NCBI RefSeq assembly: GCF_016765655.2 | Contig: NZ_CP086106.1 | Span: forward strand, 4,143,001 to 4,207,000 | Direction of reading: 5' to 3' | Origin: Skermanella mucosa | GTDB lineage: Bacteria; Pseudomonadota; Alphaproteobacteria; Azospirillales; Azospirillaceae | Length of the DNA: 64,000 nucleotides | In this document: positions 47,898-55,925 of the stretch, piece after piece | Layout: each line of letters begins with the position of its first letter | How positions within the stretch are numbered: the first letter of the stretch is position 1 | Program-made: the position numbers and the translations under genes | The notes under the pieces: generated by a model | What the model saw: the letters and a program-made list of their open reading frames with translations, nothing else | The model's database searches: none | What the model was told of the DNA's origin: nothing

Positions 47898-48230
47898 ATG
47901 GTGCAGCAAGACGACGTGATCGAACGGACTTCGATCGTGACCTATGCCCTGCTCGAGGAATTGCACACGGTTCTCGCCGATTCCGCCAAACCTGACGAGA
48001 CCAGCCTTGGCGTCATCATGGGACTGGCGATGTTCCTGGACGAGAAGATCGGCCCGATGCGGTCCCAGAAGCTGATGTCGCAAGCGCCCGGCATCATCCT
48101 GAAGACCGACGCCCACGTGACGGACGAGCTGATGCAGCGCTTCGCTCCCGTCCTGCGCGCCTTCGGCACCCATCTGGCGGACTTCGCCTCCGCGTCGGCA
48201 CCGGCCCGACCGCTCACGAAGGTGATCTGA
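47898..48230 (+). CDS. Hypothetical cytoplasmic helical protein
   Basis: The 110-aa product (MVQQDDVIERTSIVTYALLEELH... ending PLTKVI) is mostly helix with no signal or membrane segment. ATG 47898 has GAGGG 8 nt upstream; a TTG 11 codons earlier (47865) has none. The gene follows a possible EcfG promoter. No family recognised. Confidence 0.62.
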   Translation: MVQQDDVIERTSIVTYALLEELHTVLADSAKPDETSLGVIMGLAMFLDEKIGPMRSQKLMSQAPGIILKTDAHVTDELMQRFAPVLRAFGTHLADFASASAPARPLTKVI

Positions 48231-48361
48231 CGGCGTATCGCAGGCCACCGCGGGCCGGGAGCCGGCCCGCGGAAACCATCGCGGGATCTTCGCGGCCCGC
48301 GACGCGCCGGACCGAAGCTGATACACTGCCGCGTGGAGCGCAACCGGGCGGGAGGCAGCTC

Positions 48362-48691
48362 ATGGATTGGCTCGTCACTCTCGGCATCGCCGTCGCCGCG
48401 GCGGGGGCGGTCTTTGTGGTCGTCATCGGCATCGCCGTGCATGACCTGCGCGGCCACCTGAGACGCGGCATCTCCAACGCTTCGACCCGTCAGGCCAAGT
48501 CCCTGCGCAAGGTGGCCGAGAACATGGCCACCGTCCAGAAAGAACTGAGGGAAGCCCAGGCGCAGATACAGTCACTGGTCCGCGCGAACCGCCGGCTGAG
48601 CAACCGTCTCGCCGAACTGTCGGCCCGCGTCGACGCCGCCGCCGATGACGACGGCATGATGATCGACGATGACGACCGGGTGCTGCATTGA
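48362..48691 (+). CDS. Small membrane-anchored coiled-coil protein
   Basis: This 109-aa protein has one N-terminal membrane helix (WLVTLGIAVAAAGAVFVVVIGIAV), a coiled coil (about 42-90: KSLRKVAENMATVQKELREAQAQIQSL) and an acidic end (DDDGMMIDDDD). GGGAGG lies upstream of the ATG. The layout suggests a bitopic scaffold or envelope protein; no function can be stated. Confidence 0.68.
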   Translation: MDWLVTLGIAVAAAGAVFVVVIGIAVHDLRGHLRRGISNASTRQAKSLRKVAENMATVQKELREAQAQIQSLVRANRRLSNRLAELSARVDAAADDDGMMIDDDDRVLH

Positions 48692-48750
48692 ACCGTTCTT
48701 AAGCGTTATCCTGCCGACCGTCATCCCCTTCCCAACCGTCGGTATGAAAC

Positions 48751-49599
48751 GTGACCACACAGCACCAAGTCCTGCCGGACGCAGCCCTCGAACGCGCGCG
48801 CTGGACGGCCAGCGGACCGGCCTGGGACCGCTGGTCGGACCCGATGGCGGACATGGCCGACCGGCTCAACCTGCCGCTCCTCGACGCCTGCGGCGTGATG
48901 CCGGGCGAGGCCGTGCTCGATCTCGCGTCCGGGGCCGGGGAGCCGGCATTGAGTGCCGCGAAGCGCGTGGGTCCCGGCGGCAGCGTGCATGGCGTGGATC
49001 TGGTCGAGGCGATGCTGGCCGGTGCAGTCCGGCGCGCATCCGCCTTCGACGGCCCTCCGCCCCGATTCGCGGTCGGCGACATGACGGCCCTGCCGTTCGC
49101 GGACGGGCAGTTCGACCGGGTGACCTGCCGGTTCGGCATCATGTTCGTACCCGACACGCGAGCCTGCCTGGCCGAAACGGTGCGGGTGCTGCGTCCGCAC
49201 GGCAAGGCGGCCTTCATGGTCTGGGGACCGCTGGCGGACAATACCCTTTTCCGTGAACTGGACCAGGCGGTGACCGAGATCCTGGGGCCGGACCCGCACG
49301 ACGCCCTTGCGCCCCTGTTCCGGTACGACCAGCCCGGAGTCCTGGCCCGGCTGATGGAAGACAGCGGCCTGCGCAACATATCGGAGCAGTCGCTTCGGCC
49401 GACCGCGCGGGTTCCCCTGGAAAAGCCGTTCTGGCGCGCCTCGCTGGACATGGCCTTCGCGCCGCGGATCGCGGCGGCGCCGGCGGAAATCCGGGAACGT
49501 CTGGATTCGGCGGTCACCGCGCGTTTCGCCACGCTGGCGGTCGAGGGCGTCTGCGCGCTCCACCTGCATGCGATGATCGTTTCCGCGGAAAGGGTTTGA
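48751..49599 (+). CDS. Class I SAM-dependent methyltransferase (UbiE-like)
   Basis: A 282-aa Rossmann methyltransferase with motif I VLDLASGAGEPALSAAK, acidic VHGVDLVEAML, motif II-like FAVGDMTALPFADGQFDRVTCRFGIMF and motif III RVLRPHGKAAFMVWG. This group includes UbiE-like quinone and small-molecule methyltransferases. The substrate is unknown. Start GTG 48751. It ends 27 nt from the convergent PAS_5 gene. Confidence 0.83.
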   Translation: MTTQHQVLPDAALERARWTASGPAWDRWSDPMADMADRLNLPLLDACGVMPGEAVLDLASGAGEPALSAAKRVGPGGSVHGVDLVEAMLAGAVRRASAFDGPPPRFAVGDMTALPFADGQFDRVTCRFGIMFVPDTRACLAETVRVLRPHGKAAFMVWGPLADNTLFRELDQAVTEILGPDPHDALAPLFRYDQPGVLARLMEDSGLRNISEQSLRPTARVPLEKPFWRASLDMAFAPRIAAAPAEIRERLDSAVTARFATLAVEGVCALHLHAMIVSAERV

Positions 49600-49626
49600 A
49601 GGCCCGATTCGGCCGTCTCCGCGCCG

Positions 49627-50145
49627 TCAGCACTCCCGGCCGTGGGGATCGAGCACCATCAGGATGCCGAGGATCATGGCCGTGGAGCCGTCCGGCCCGG
49701 CCAAGGGCAGCAGAAGCTCCTCGAAATTCAGATAGTCCCGGCCGCACCAGCCCAGATCGCCGGAGCGGTATCGCGGTTCCTGCGTCAGTGCGACCTCCCT
49801 CGCCCGGGCGAAGGCGGAAAGCCGCTGATTCTCGGAAAGGCCGGCTCCCAAAGGCTGCCCGGTCATGGGACGGCGCAGCAGCCAGGACAGCTTCGCGCCG
49901 GCCACGCGGTGGGTGAACCACGGTTCGTCGTCATGCACGTTGAGCAGAAGGACGTTCTGCAGAGGCGCCGGAAAGTCGGCGGGATCGATATCGCGCCGCC
50001 GGGGCAGCGCCATGCCGGGCGGGCACCGCGATAGCCAGTACCCGTGGAGACGTTTCAGGCTGACGTTGGCCTGCCTGGGAAACTGCCACCCGGACAAGAT
50101 GACACCGTCCTGGCGGCCCTGCTCGATGGCTGCAAAAGGGCTCAT
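49627..50145 (-). CDS. PAS_5 family protein
   Basis: The 172-aa protein is a single PAS_5 (PF07310-type) domain: LKRLHGYWLSRCPPGMALPRRRDIDPADFPAPLQNVLLL, then FTHRVAGAKLSWLLRRPMTGQPLG and GWCGRDYLNFEELLLPLAG. These stand-alone PAS proteins are common in Rhodospirillales and of unknown role. ATG 50145 (MSPFAAIEQG) is preferred to the in-frame ATG at 50190. Confidence 0.8.
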   Translation of the reverse strand: MSPFAAIEQGRQDGVILSGWQFPRQANVSLKRLHGYWLSRCPPGMALPRRRDIDPADFPAPLQNVLLLNVHDDEPWFTHRVAGAKLSWLLRRPMTGQPLGAGLSENQRLSAFARAREVALTQEPRYRSGDLGWCGRDYLNFEELLLPLAGPDGSTAMILGILMVLDPHGREC

Positions 50146-50281
50146 GGACACTACCCTACCGGCCCTGTTCCTTAATGTCCAGATCATCATTAATTGTATC
50201 TAAACTCCGATGCTCCCTATGGCGGGCGCGCCACAAACGCTCGATCCTGAAGGACTACGTTCGCCGCTCAACGATGGAAAA

Positions 50282-50306
50282 GGAACGAGAAAGCGGTTCG
50301 GGAGTT
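50282..50306 (+). promoter_or_regulatory. EcfG-type promoter candidate for the phospholipase D gene
   Basis: GGAAC (50282-50286) and GTT (50304-50306) are separated by 17 nt, equal to GGAAC-N16-aGTT, one mismatch from the sigma-EcfG consensus. Transcription would begin about 45 nt upstream of the ATG at 50357, a normal leader length. PhyR, the activator of this regulon, is encoded in this window. Confidence 0.45.
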
Positions 50307-50356
50307 TAACGAGCACCGCTCACCGTTCCGGCCGAAAACAAGACCAAAGTCCAGCC

Positions 50357-51922
50357 ATGTCAGATACGAAACCGATTCTTGTTCCAGGCCGAACCTGTTG
50401 GCGCACCGAGCAGGCCAACCGCCTCGCCCTGATCATTGATGCCTGCGATTATTTCGCGGCGGCGAAATCCGCGATCGGCAGCGCCCGGCACTCGATCTAC
50501 ATGATCGGCTGGGACTTCGACCTCCGGCTCAAGCTCGACCAGGGCAACCCCGACGCGGAGGAGCCGGACGAGTTGGGCGCCTTCCTGAAGCACACGGTGA
50601 ACAGCCGGCCGGGATTGCAGGCCTATATCCTCAAGTGGGACATGGCGCTGCTGTTCACGCTCAGCCGCCAAGTCCTGCCGATCCTGGCGCTCGACCTGAT
50701 GACCCAGCGGCGCATCCATTTCCGCCTGGATGCCCAGCATCCGTCGGGGGCCGCCCACCACCAGAAGATCATCGTGATCGACGACGCGCTGGCGTTCTGC
50801 GGCGGCATCGACATGACCGATTCGCGCTGGGATACCCGCGACCACGCTCCGGACGACGAGCACCGCAAGCTGCCCGACGGATCGCCCTATGGCCCGTTCC
50901 ACGACGTGACGACGGCGGTGGACGGCGAGGCGGCCCGTGCCCTGGGCGAGCTCGCCCGGGACCGCTGGTTCCGCGCCACCGGCGCCCGGCTTCCGCCGCC
51001 GCCGCCCGGCGAGCTCGATCCCTGGCCGGATCGGCTGAAGGTGACCCTGCGGGACATCCCGATCTCGATCGCGCGCACCTCGCCGCGCTACGGGAAGTAC
51101 GACGAGGTCCGCGAGATCGAGCGGCTCTACCTCGCGGCGCTGATGGCCGCGAAGCGCACGGTCTATATGGAAAGCCAGTACATGGCCTCGCACGTGATCC
51201 GCGACGCCATCATCAAGCGGCTGCGCGAGCCGGACGGCCCGGAGATCGTCATCGTCAACCCGATGACGGCGGACGGCTGGCTGGAGCAGTCCGCCATGGA
51301 CACCGCGCGGTCCATGATGGTGCGCCAGATCCGCGACGAGGACCGGCATGACCGCTTCCGGATCTACTACCCGGTCAACGCGGCCGGCACGGACATCTAT
51401 GTCCACGCCAAGGTGGTGGCGGTCGACGACCGGCTGCTGCGGGTCGGCTCGTCCAACCTCAACAACCGATCCATGGGCTTCGACACCGAATGCGACCTCG
51501 CGATCGAGGCGGTCGAGGGGGACGATGCCGCCGACCGGATCCGCAAGACGGTCGTCAACTTCCGCAACGACCTGGTCGCGGAACATCTGGACGTGCCGAT
51601 CGCGACCGTGGAGGAACGGCTGGCCGCCGGGCAGTCCCTGATCCAGGTGATCGACGGGCTGCGCACCGAGCAGGGGCGTACGCTGGTCCCGCTGAAGACC
51701 GAGGAACTGAACGAGGTCCAGGAGCAGGTGGTCGAAGCCCGGCTGCTCGACCCCGAGCGCCCGAAGCAGGTCGAGCGGACCCTGACCCACGCCATCAAGA
51801 GATATGCCACCCGGCCGAACCTCGCGGCGCTGGGCGCCGTGGCCGGGCTGGGCATCGCCGCCATCGCCGGCAGCCGCCTCTACGCCAGGCGCTTCAAGGC
51901 CCGGCGCGGCAAGGATCGCTGA
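50357..51922 (+). CDS. Phospholipase D/cardiolipin synthase-like protein
   Basis: The 521-aa protein has two PLD catalytic motifs, AAHHQKIIVIDDALAFCGG (about 134) and DIYVHAKVVAVDDRLLRVGSSN (about 349), and thus the two HKD half-sites of one active centre. IYMIGWDFDLRL and RTVYMESQYMAS are further family segments. A C-terminal hydrophobic helix (LGAVAGLGIAAIAGSRL) followed by basic residues may anchor it to the membrane. It probably transfers or hydrolyses phosphatidyl groups. A candidate EcfG promoter lies upstream. The start is ATG 50357; an upstream ATG at 50210 would overlap that promoter. Confidence 0.87.
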   Translation: MSDTKPILVPGRTCWRTEQANRLALIIDACDYFAAAKSAIGSARHSIYMIGWDFDLRLKLDQGNPDAEEPDELGAFLKHTVNSRPGLQAYILKWDMALLFTLSRQVLPILALDLMTQRRIHFRLDAQHPSGAAHHQKIIVIDDALAFCGGIDMTDSRWDTRDHAPDDEHRKLPDGSPYGPFHDVTTAVDGEAARALGELARDRWFRATGARLPPPPPGELDPWPDRLKVTLRDIPISIARTSPRYGKYDEVREIERLYLAALMAAKRTVYMESQYMASHVIRDAIIKRLREPDGPEIVIVNPMTADGWLEQSAMDTARSMMVRQIRDEDRHDRFRIYYPVNAAGTDIYVHAKVVAVDDRLLRVGSSNLNNRSMGFDTECDLAIEAVEGDDAADRIRKTVVNFRNDLVAEHLDVPIATVEERLAAGQSLIQVIDGLRTEQGRTLVPLKTEELNEVQEQVVEARLLDPERPKQVERTLTHAIKRYATRPNLAALGAVAGLGIAAIAGSRLYARRFKARRGKDR

Positions 51923-51978
51923 ACGGCGGCCCACGACACGCCGGCGGAAAACAGAATGTTTGGGAAGGATCGAAGACT

Positions 51979-52851
51979 ATGCAAGGCAGGCGTTACCAGG
52001 ACAGCTACGGGACGTGGGGCGGATCGGCCGCCCCCCTCGCCGGGGCGGAGATAATCGAGCACCGCCGGATCGCCTGGTCGGCGGTGTTCGCCGGCGTGGT
52101 GGTGGCGCTCGCGCTCAACCTCGTGCTGGCCATACTCGGCATCGGCATCGGACTGACCACCATCGACCCGGCGCAGGCGGACTCTCCGCAGGCCAGCACC
52201 CTGGGGATCGCGGCGACGCTGTGGTGGATCGTCACCGCCCTGATCTCGCTGGCGGCGGGCGGCTGGGTGGCCGGCCGGATGGCCGGCATGCCGAACCGGA
52301 TCGACGGCGCGCTGCACGGCCTGATCACCTGGGGCATCGCGACGCTTCTGCTGTTCTGGCTGCTGACCAGCGCGGTGGGCAGCCTGATCGGCGGCACCTT
52401 CTCGGTCGTCGGCGACGCGCTCTCGACCGCGACTCAGGAAGCGGGCCAGGCGGCAGGACAAGCGGCGGGCCAGACCGATCCCGGCACGACCCAGGGCATC
52501 CAGGAACAGGCCCGGGCCCTGCTCGCCCCGGAGGGTGGATCGCTGCCGCAAGGGGCGCTCGACACCGTGAGCCGGATCGCCCGCGGCGACGTGTCCCAGG
52601 AGGAGCTGCAGTCCGCCGCGACCCGCCTTGCCGAACAGGCCGGCATTCCCCAGGAGCAGGCGCGGCAGACCATCGACAACCTGCGCCAGCAATATGCCGA
52701 GACGGCGGAGCAGGCCACCCAGGCGGCGCAGGCGACGGCCGACACGGTCTCCTCGGCGGCGCTGTGGTCGTTCCTGGCATTGGTGCTCGGCGCCCTGGCC
52801 GGGTCGCTCGGCGGCATGGCGGGAGCCCCGGCCGGCTGGGACCGCTACTGA
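51979..52851 (+). CDS. Integral membrane protein with extended helical loop
   Basis: This 290-aa protein has about four membrane segments: three near the N-terminus (WSAVFAGVVVALALNLVLAI, LGIAATLWWIVTALISLAAG, LITWGIATLLLFWLLTSAVG) and one at the C-terminus (LWSFLALVLGALAGSLGG). Between them is a 110-residue Ala/Gln-rich helical region (TATQEAGQAAGQAAGQT, AEQATQAAQATADTV). Proteins of this look sit next to stress and envelope genes in alphaproteobacteria. It starts 56 nt after the PLD gene and may share its promoter. Confidence 0.75.
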   Translation: MQGRRYQDSYGTWGGSAAPLAGAEIIEHRRIAWSAVFAGVVVALALNLVLAILGIGIGLTTIDPAQADSPQASTLGIAATLWWIVTALISLAAGGWVAGRMAGMPNRIDGALHGLITWGIATLLLFWLLTSAVGSLIGGTFSVVGDALSTATQEAGQAAGQAAGQTDPGTTQGIQEQARALLAPEGGSLPQGALDTVSRIARGDVSQEELQSAATRLAEQAGIPQEQARQTIDNLRQQYAETAEQATQAAQATADTVSSAALWSFLALVLGALAGSLGGMAGAPAGWDRY

Positions 52852-52941
52852 CGGAACAGAGCCGGTAGCGGCGTTTACCCCGCCTTCATCGGTTTCCGGC
52901 TGTCATGTCGTCACACCTCAGCGGCGGCATGGCTCCAGACA

Positions 52942-53433
52942 ATGACGCGTTACCGGTTTCGCTTCCTGGCGGTCGCCGCCCTTCTCGTCCCGTTCGGTGG
53001 CCTGCCGGGAGCGTCGGCCCGGGCCGAGGCTCCGCCGGCCATCGTCCTGGCCGAGCCCCCCGGCCCCGTGGCCGACCTGACCATCGCGGGGCACATCGAC
53101 CGGATCGAGATCGGCCCGGAGATCGTGATGGAAGGCTGGGGCCTGCTGTCATCGGCCTTCCCGGCGTCGGGCGCCGGGCTTCCGGGATCGGTCAGGATCC
53201 ACAGCGACCTGGACATCCGGGGGATCGCGGCCCGCCGGGTGGAACGGCCCGACGTGGTGGCCGCCGTCGGAAAACCGGACCTGCTTTTCTCGGGCTTCGT
53301 CATCACGCTCGTGCCGACGCGCGCCGTGCCGCCCGGCGGGTTCACCCTGTGCGTGACGACCGACGACCCGCTCTACGGACGCTTCCGGATGCACGACAAT
53401 CCGCAGGTGCCGTGCTCGCTCAACCAGAAGTAG
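52942..53433 (+). CDS. Periplasmic hypothetical protein
   Basis: A 163-aa protein with a Sec signal (FRFLAVAALLVPFGGLPGASARAEA). The mature part contains LTIAGHIDRIEIGPEIVMEGWGLL, reminiscent of small beta-domains, and a paired Cys (LCVTTDD, VPCSLNQK). No family assigned. It ends 6 nt before the convergent transglycosylase gene. Confidence 0.65.
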   Translation: MTRYRFRFLAVAALLVPFGGLPGASARAEAPPAIVLAEPPGPVADLTIAGHIDRIEIGPEIVMEGWGLLSSAFPASGAGLPGSVRIHSDLDIRGIAARRVERPDVVAAVGKPDLLFSGFVITLVPTRAVPPGGFTLCVTTDDPLYGRFRMHDNPQVPCSLNQK

Positions 53434-53439
53434 GTGCAA

Positions 53440-54501
53440 TCAGGACGGGGAGACCGTCATGCAGGCCGAGCCCTGGCTGGTCAGCCGGGCGCAGGCGCGG
53501 TCGGCGCTCGCCGAGGTGACGCCGAGGAGCCGGGCGCGGTACAGCCGTCCGGCCGGCGTATTGACTTCCATGACATAAACCCGCGCCGGCGTCAGGAGAT
53601 CGGGAACGGCGCGGCGCGCATCCTCCACCGCCCGGTTGCTCTCCGTCGCAGAGCGGAAGGCGCCGACCTGGATGCCCCAATCCCCGGCCGGGCCCCCAGC
53701 CGGGCCGCCAGCCGGAACCATGGCGACCTGCTGGATGGGCGCCGCCGGAACCGGGGCGATCGGAACCGGGGCGGCGCTGGCGGTGATGACCGAGCGGGCG
53801 CGCGGCGGCGGGGCCGCCACCGCGACCACCGTCCTGGACGGGACGGTCCTGGACGGGGCGGCGGGCGGGGTCGCCGCGGCATACATGGTATCGGTGACGC
53901 GCCGCGATGGATGGATGCCGTCGATCTGCGGCGAGATCATCGCGACGTAGTTCCGGGTCTCCGACGGCAGGCCGCGGTCGCCGGTCAGATACTCCCCGTA
54001 GCGGCCGGGGCCGGCATTGTAGGCGGCGAGGAAGCCGGGCGAGCCGAATTTCTCGTACATTTCCCGCAGGTAGGCGGTGCCGGCCAGGATATTGTCGCGC
54101 GGCTCGAACGGGTCCGACCCCAGCCCGTGCTTGACCCGCAATTCCTCGTAGGTGGAGGGCATGACCTGCATCAGGCCCATGGCGCCGGCCCGGCTGACGA
54201 TCGGGCGCCCGTTCATGTGGGTCCGCCCGCCGCTCTCGACCTTCATCACCGCCCTGATCCAGGGTTCCGGAACGTCGAACCGCTGCGACGCCTCGGCGAT
54301 ATGCGAGGCCCAGGGATCGCCCGAGAGGCCGCCGGTGTAGCCGCCCTGCGCCGCCGGTCCCGTCCGGTCCGGCGGGGAGCTGGAACAGCCGCTCAGCAGC
54401 GCCGCGGCGATGCCGATGGCGATCCCGACGACCATGCCGCGAGGAACTGGGCCGCGAAGAAGTCGGGCCGGATCTTCATGGGGCGGCGTCGGTATCGGCA
54501 T
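53440..54501 (-). CDS. Lytic transglycosylase lipoprotein with SPOR domain
   Basis: The 353-aa protein has a lipobox (AIGIAAALLSGCSS), an SLT domain (about 65-200; catalytic Glu in AVMKVESGGRTHMN, AGAMGLMQVMPSTYEEL, AYNAGPGRYGEYL), a Pro/Ala linker, and a C-terminal SPOR domain (about 272-350; GDWGIQVGAFRSATESNRAV). It would cut peptidoglycan glycan strands in the periplasm, and SPOR targets denuded glycans at division sites. The combination of SLT and SPOR in one polypeptide is seen in other alphaproteobacteria. Confidence 0.88.
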   Translation of the reverse strand: MPIPTPPHEDPARLLRGPVPRGMVVGIAIGIAAALLSGCSSSPPDRTGPAAQGGYTGGLSGDPWASHIAEASQRFDVPEPWIRAVMKVESGGRTHMNGRPIVSRAGAMGLMQVMPSTYEELRVKHGLGSDPFEPRDNILAGTAYLREMYEKFGSPGFLAAYNAGPGRYGEYLTGDRGLPSETRNYVAMISPQIDGIHPSRRVTDTMYAAATPPAAPSRTVPSRTVVAVAAPPPRARSVITASAAPVPIAPVPAAPIQQVAMVPAGGPAGGPAGDWGIQVGAFRSATESNRAVEDARRAVPDLLTPARVYVMEVNTPAGRLYRARLLGVTSASADRACARLTSQGSACMTVSPS

Positions 54502-54684
54502 GGTTCAACGTGCTTTTGAAGACGAGGATATAAGTTCATAATATCGTTTGGGGTTTCCGGTCAATAAAATCCTCCTCCCGGTCCCCTGCCCCGCCGCTGC
54601 CGAACCCGCTCCCTAAACCGATGCGCGAGTAGGCCGGCGGCCGCCCGGACGGCCGCCGGTCCCCGATGATGGCCCTGGAGGACG

Positions 54685-55077
54685 TCAGTACCCGTAGGAA
54701 TTCTGCTGGGGCTGATGCTCCCCGCCGCCCTCGTGGTGGTGGCCATGGTCGTGGTGGCCCTCGTGGTGATGGTCGCCGTCCTGCTGGCCGCCTTCCGTCA
54801 CGGACAGGGCGAGGTCGGGGAAGCTGCGCTCGACGATGCCGATCAGGACCTCGATGCGGTCGGCGGCATGGTCGGCCTTGGCCTGGAGCTCGTCATACTT
54901 GCGGCGCAGCTCGTCCAGTTCGGTCCGGGCGGCGTCGCGCTCCTCCACCACGGTGCGATGCTCGTACCGCTGTTCGTCCAGCTTCTTCGACACGCTGTCG
55001 ATCACCTGATCGATGCGCGCGAGGGCACTGTCCAGCTTGGATGCCTGGCTGTCGGAAGAATGCTGAAAATCGCTCAT
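54685..55077 (-). CDS. Coiled-coil protein with His-rich tail
   Basis: The 130-aa product has a coiled coil (about 20-90: VVEERDAARTELDELRRKYDELQ) and a C-terminal tail with a dense His cluster, GDHHHEGHHDHGHHHEGGG, ending QPQQNSYGY. Such tails bind nickel, zinc or copper. No signal peptide is present. The ATG at 55077 is used; ATG 55122 is in frame. No metal transporter or hydrogenase gene is adjacent. Confidence 0.72.
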   Translation of the reverse strand: MSDFQHSSDSQASKLDSALARIDQVIDSVSKKLDEQRYEHRTVVEERDAARTELDELRRKYDELQAKADHAADRIEVLIGIVERSFPDLALSVTEGGQQDGDHHHEGHHDHGHHHEGGGEHQPQQNSYGY

Positions 55078-55152
55078 GCTGATCTGCTTTGCCTGTCTGA
55101 AGGTGCCCCTTGGCGCGGCCATTGATCGCGCGCGCCCGATATCGGGTCAACC

Positions 55153-55908
55153 TTATAATCGAGGCGGGTTTCGTGATTCCAAACAAAGTCCCGACCAGAC
55201 GGCGCAGGCGTTCTGGGGGGCGGCGCCCAGCGCGGTGTTGTCGAAGACGCACCATGCGGGCGCCGTCCTGGAATCCCCGCGCACGGCCGCTTCCACGGCG
55301 CCCAGCCGCTCCGGCCCGTAGTCGGTGTGATAAATCTCGGGCGAGCCGTGAAGGCGGCGGTAGACCAGCCCGCCCCAGCCGCCCGGCGCCTCCCCGCCGG
55401 GAACCGCGACCGGATCGGCGGCGACGCGCGCGACGTGGAACCGCTCCAGCAGGGCTTCCGGCCCGTCGTTGAACCAGCTCGGATGCCGCGGCTCGCAGGC
55501 GATGCCGCCATCGAAACGATCCCGCAGCAGGGTGAAGAAACCCTCCGCCGAGTCCCGCCGGTACGCGAGGCTCGGCGGCAGCTGGACCAGCAGCGGGCCG
55601 AGGCGGTCGCCCAGTTCCCGGACCCCGCCTAGGAACCGGTCGAGCAGGTCGGCGGGGTCGGCCAGCCGGCGCTCGTGGGTGATCTGCTTGGGCACCTTGA
55701 CCGCGAATCGGAAGCCCTCGGGGACCGAGGCCGCCCAGCGGGCATAGGTCTCGGGCTTGTGCGGCCGGTAGAAGGAGCTGTTGATCTCCACCGCCGGCAG
55801 GCGGCGCGCGTAGCGTTCCAGATGGCTTCCCTCGGCCGGGAAGAGGCTGGCGTGCGGGCTGGGAATCGACCAGCCGGCACACCCGACATAAACCGGATGT
55901 TCCCCCAT
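55153..55908 (-). CDS. DUF72 family protein (YecE-like)
   Basis: This 251-aa protein shows the DUF72 TIM-barrel pattern: VYVGCAGWSIPSPHASLFP, LPAVEINSSFYRPHKPETYARWA, FRFAVKVPKQITHERRL, LLVQLPPSLAY, VYRRLHGSPEIYHTDYG. The family occurs widely in bacteria and its enzymatic role is unknown. It lies downstream of the TRAP operon on the same strand with 17 nt between genes, so cotranscription is possible. Confidence 0.9.
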   Translation of the reverse strand: MGEHPVYVGCAGWSIPSPHASLFPAEGSHLERYARRLPAVEINSSFYRPHKPETYARWAASVPEGFRFAVKVPKQITHERRLADPADLLDRFLGGVRELGDRLGPLLVQLPPSLAYRRDSAEGFFTLLRDRFDGGIACEPRHPSWFNDGPEALLERFHVARVAADPVAVPGGEAPGGWGGLVYRRLHGSPEIYHTDYGPERLGAVEAAVRGDSRTAPAWCVFDNTALGAAPQNACAVWSGLCLESRNPPRL

Positions 55909-55925
55909 GCCGCCTCAACGGCGGT

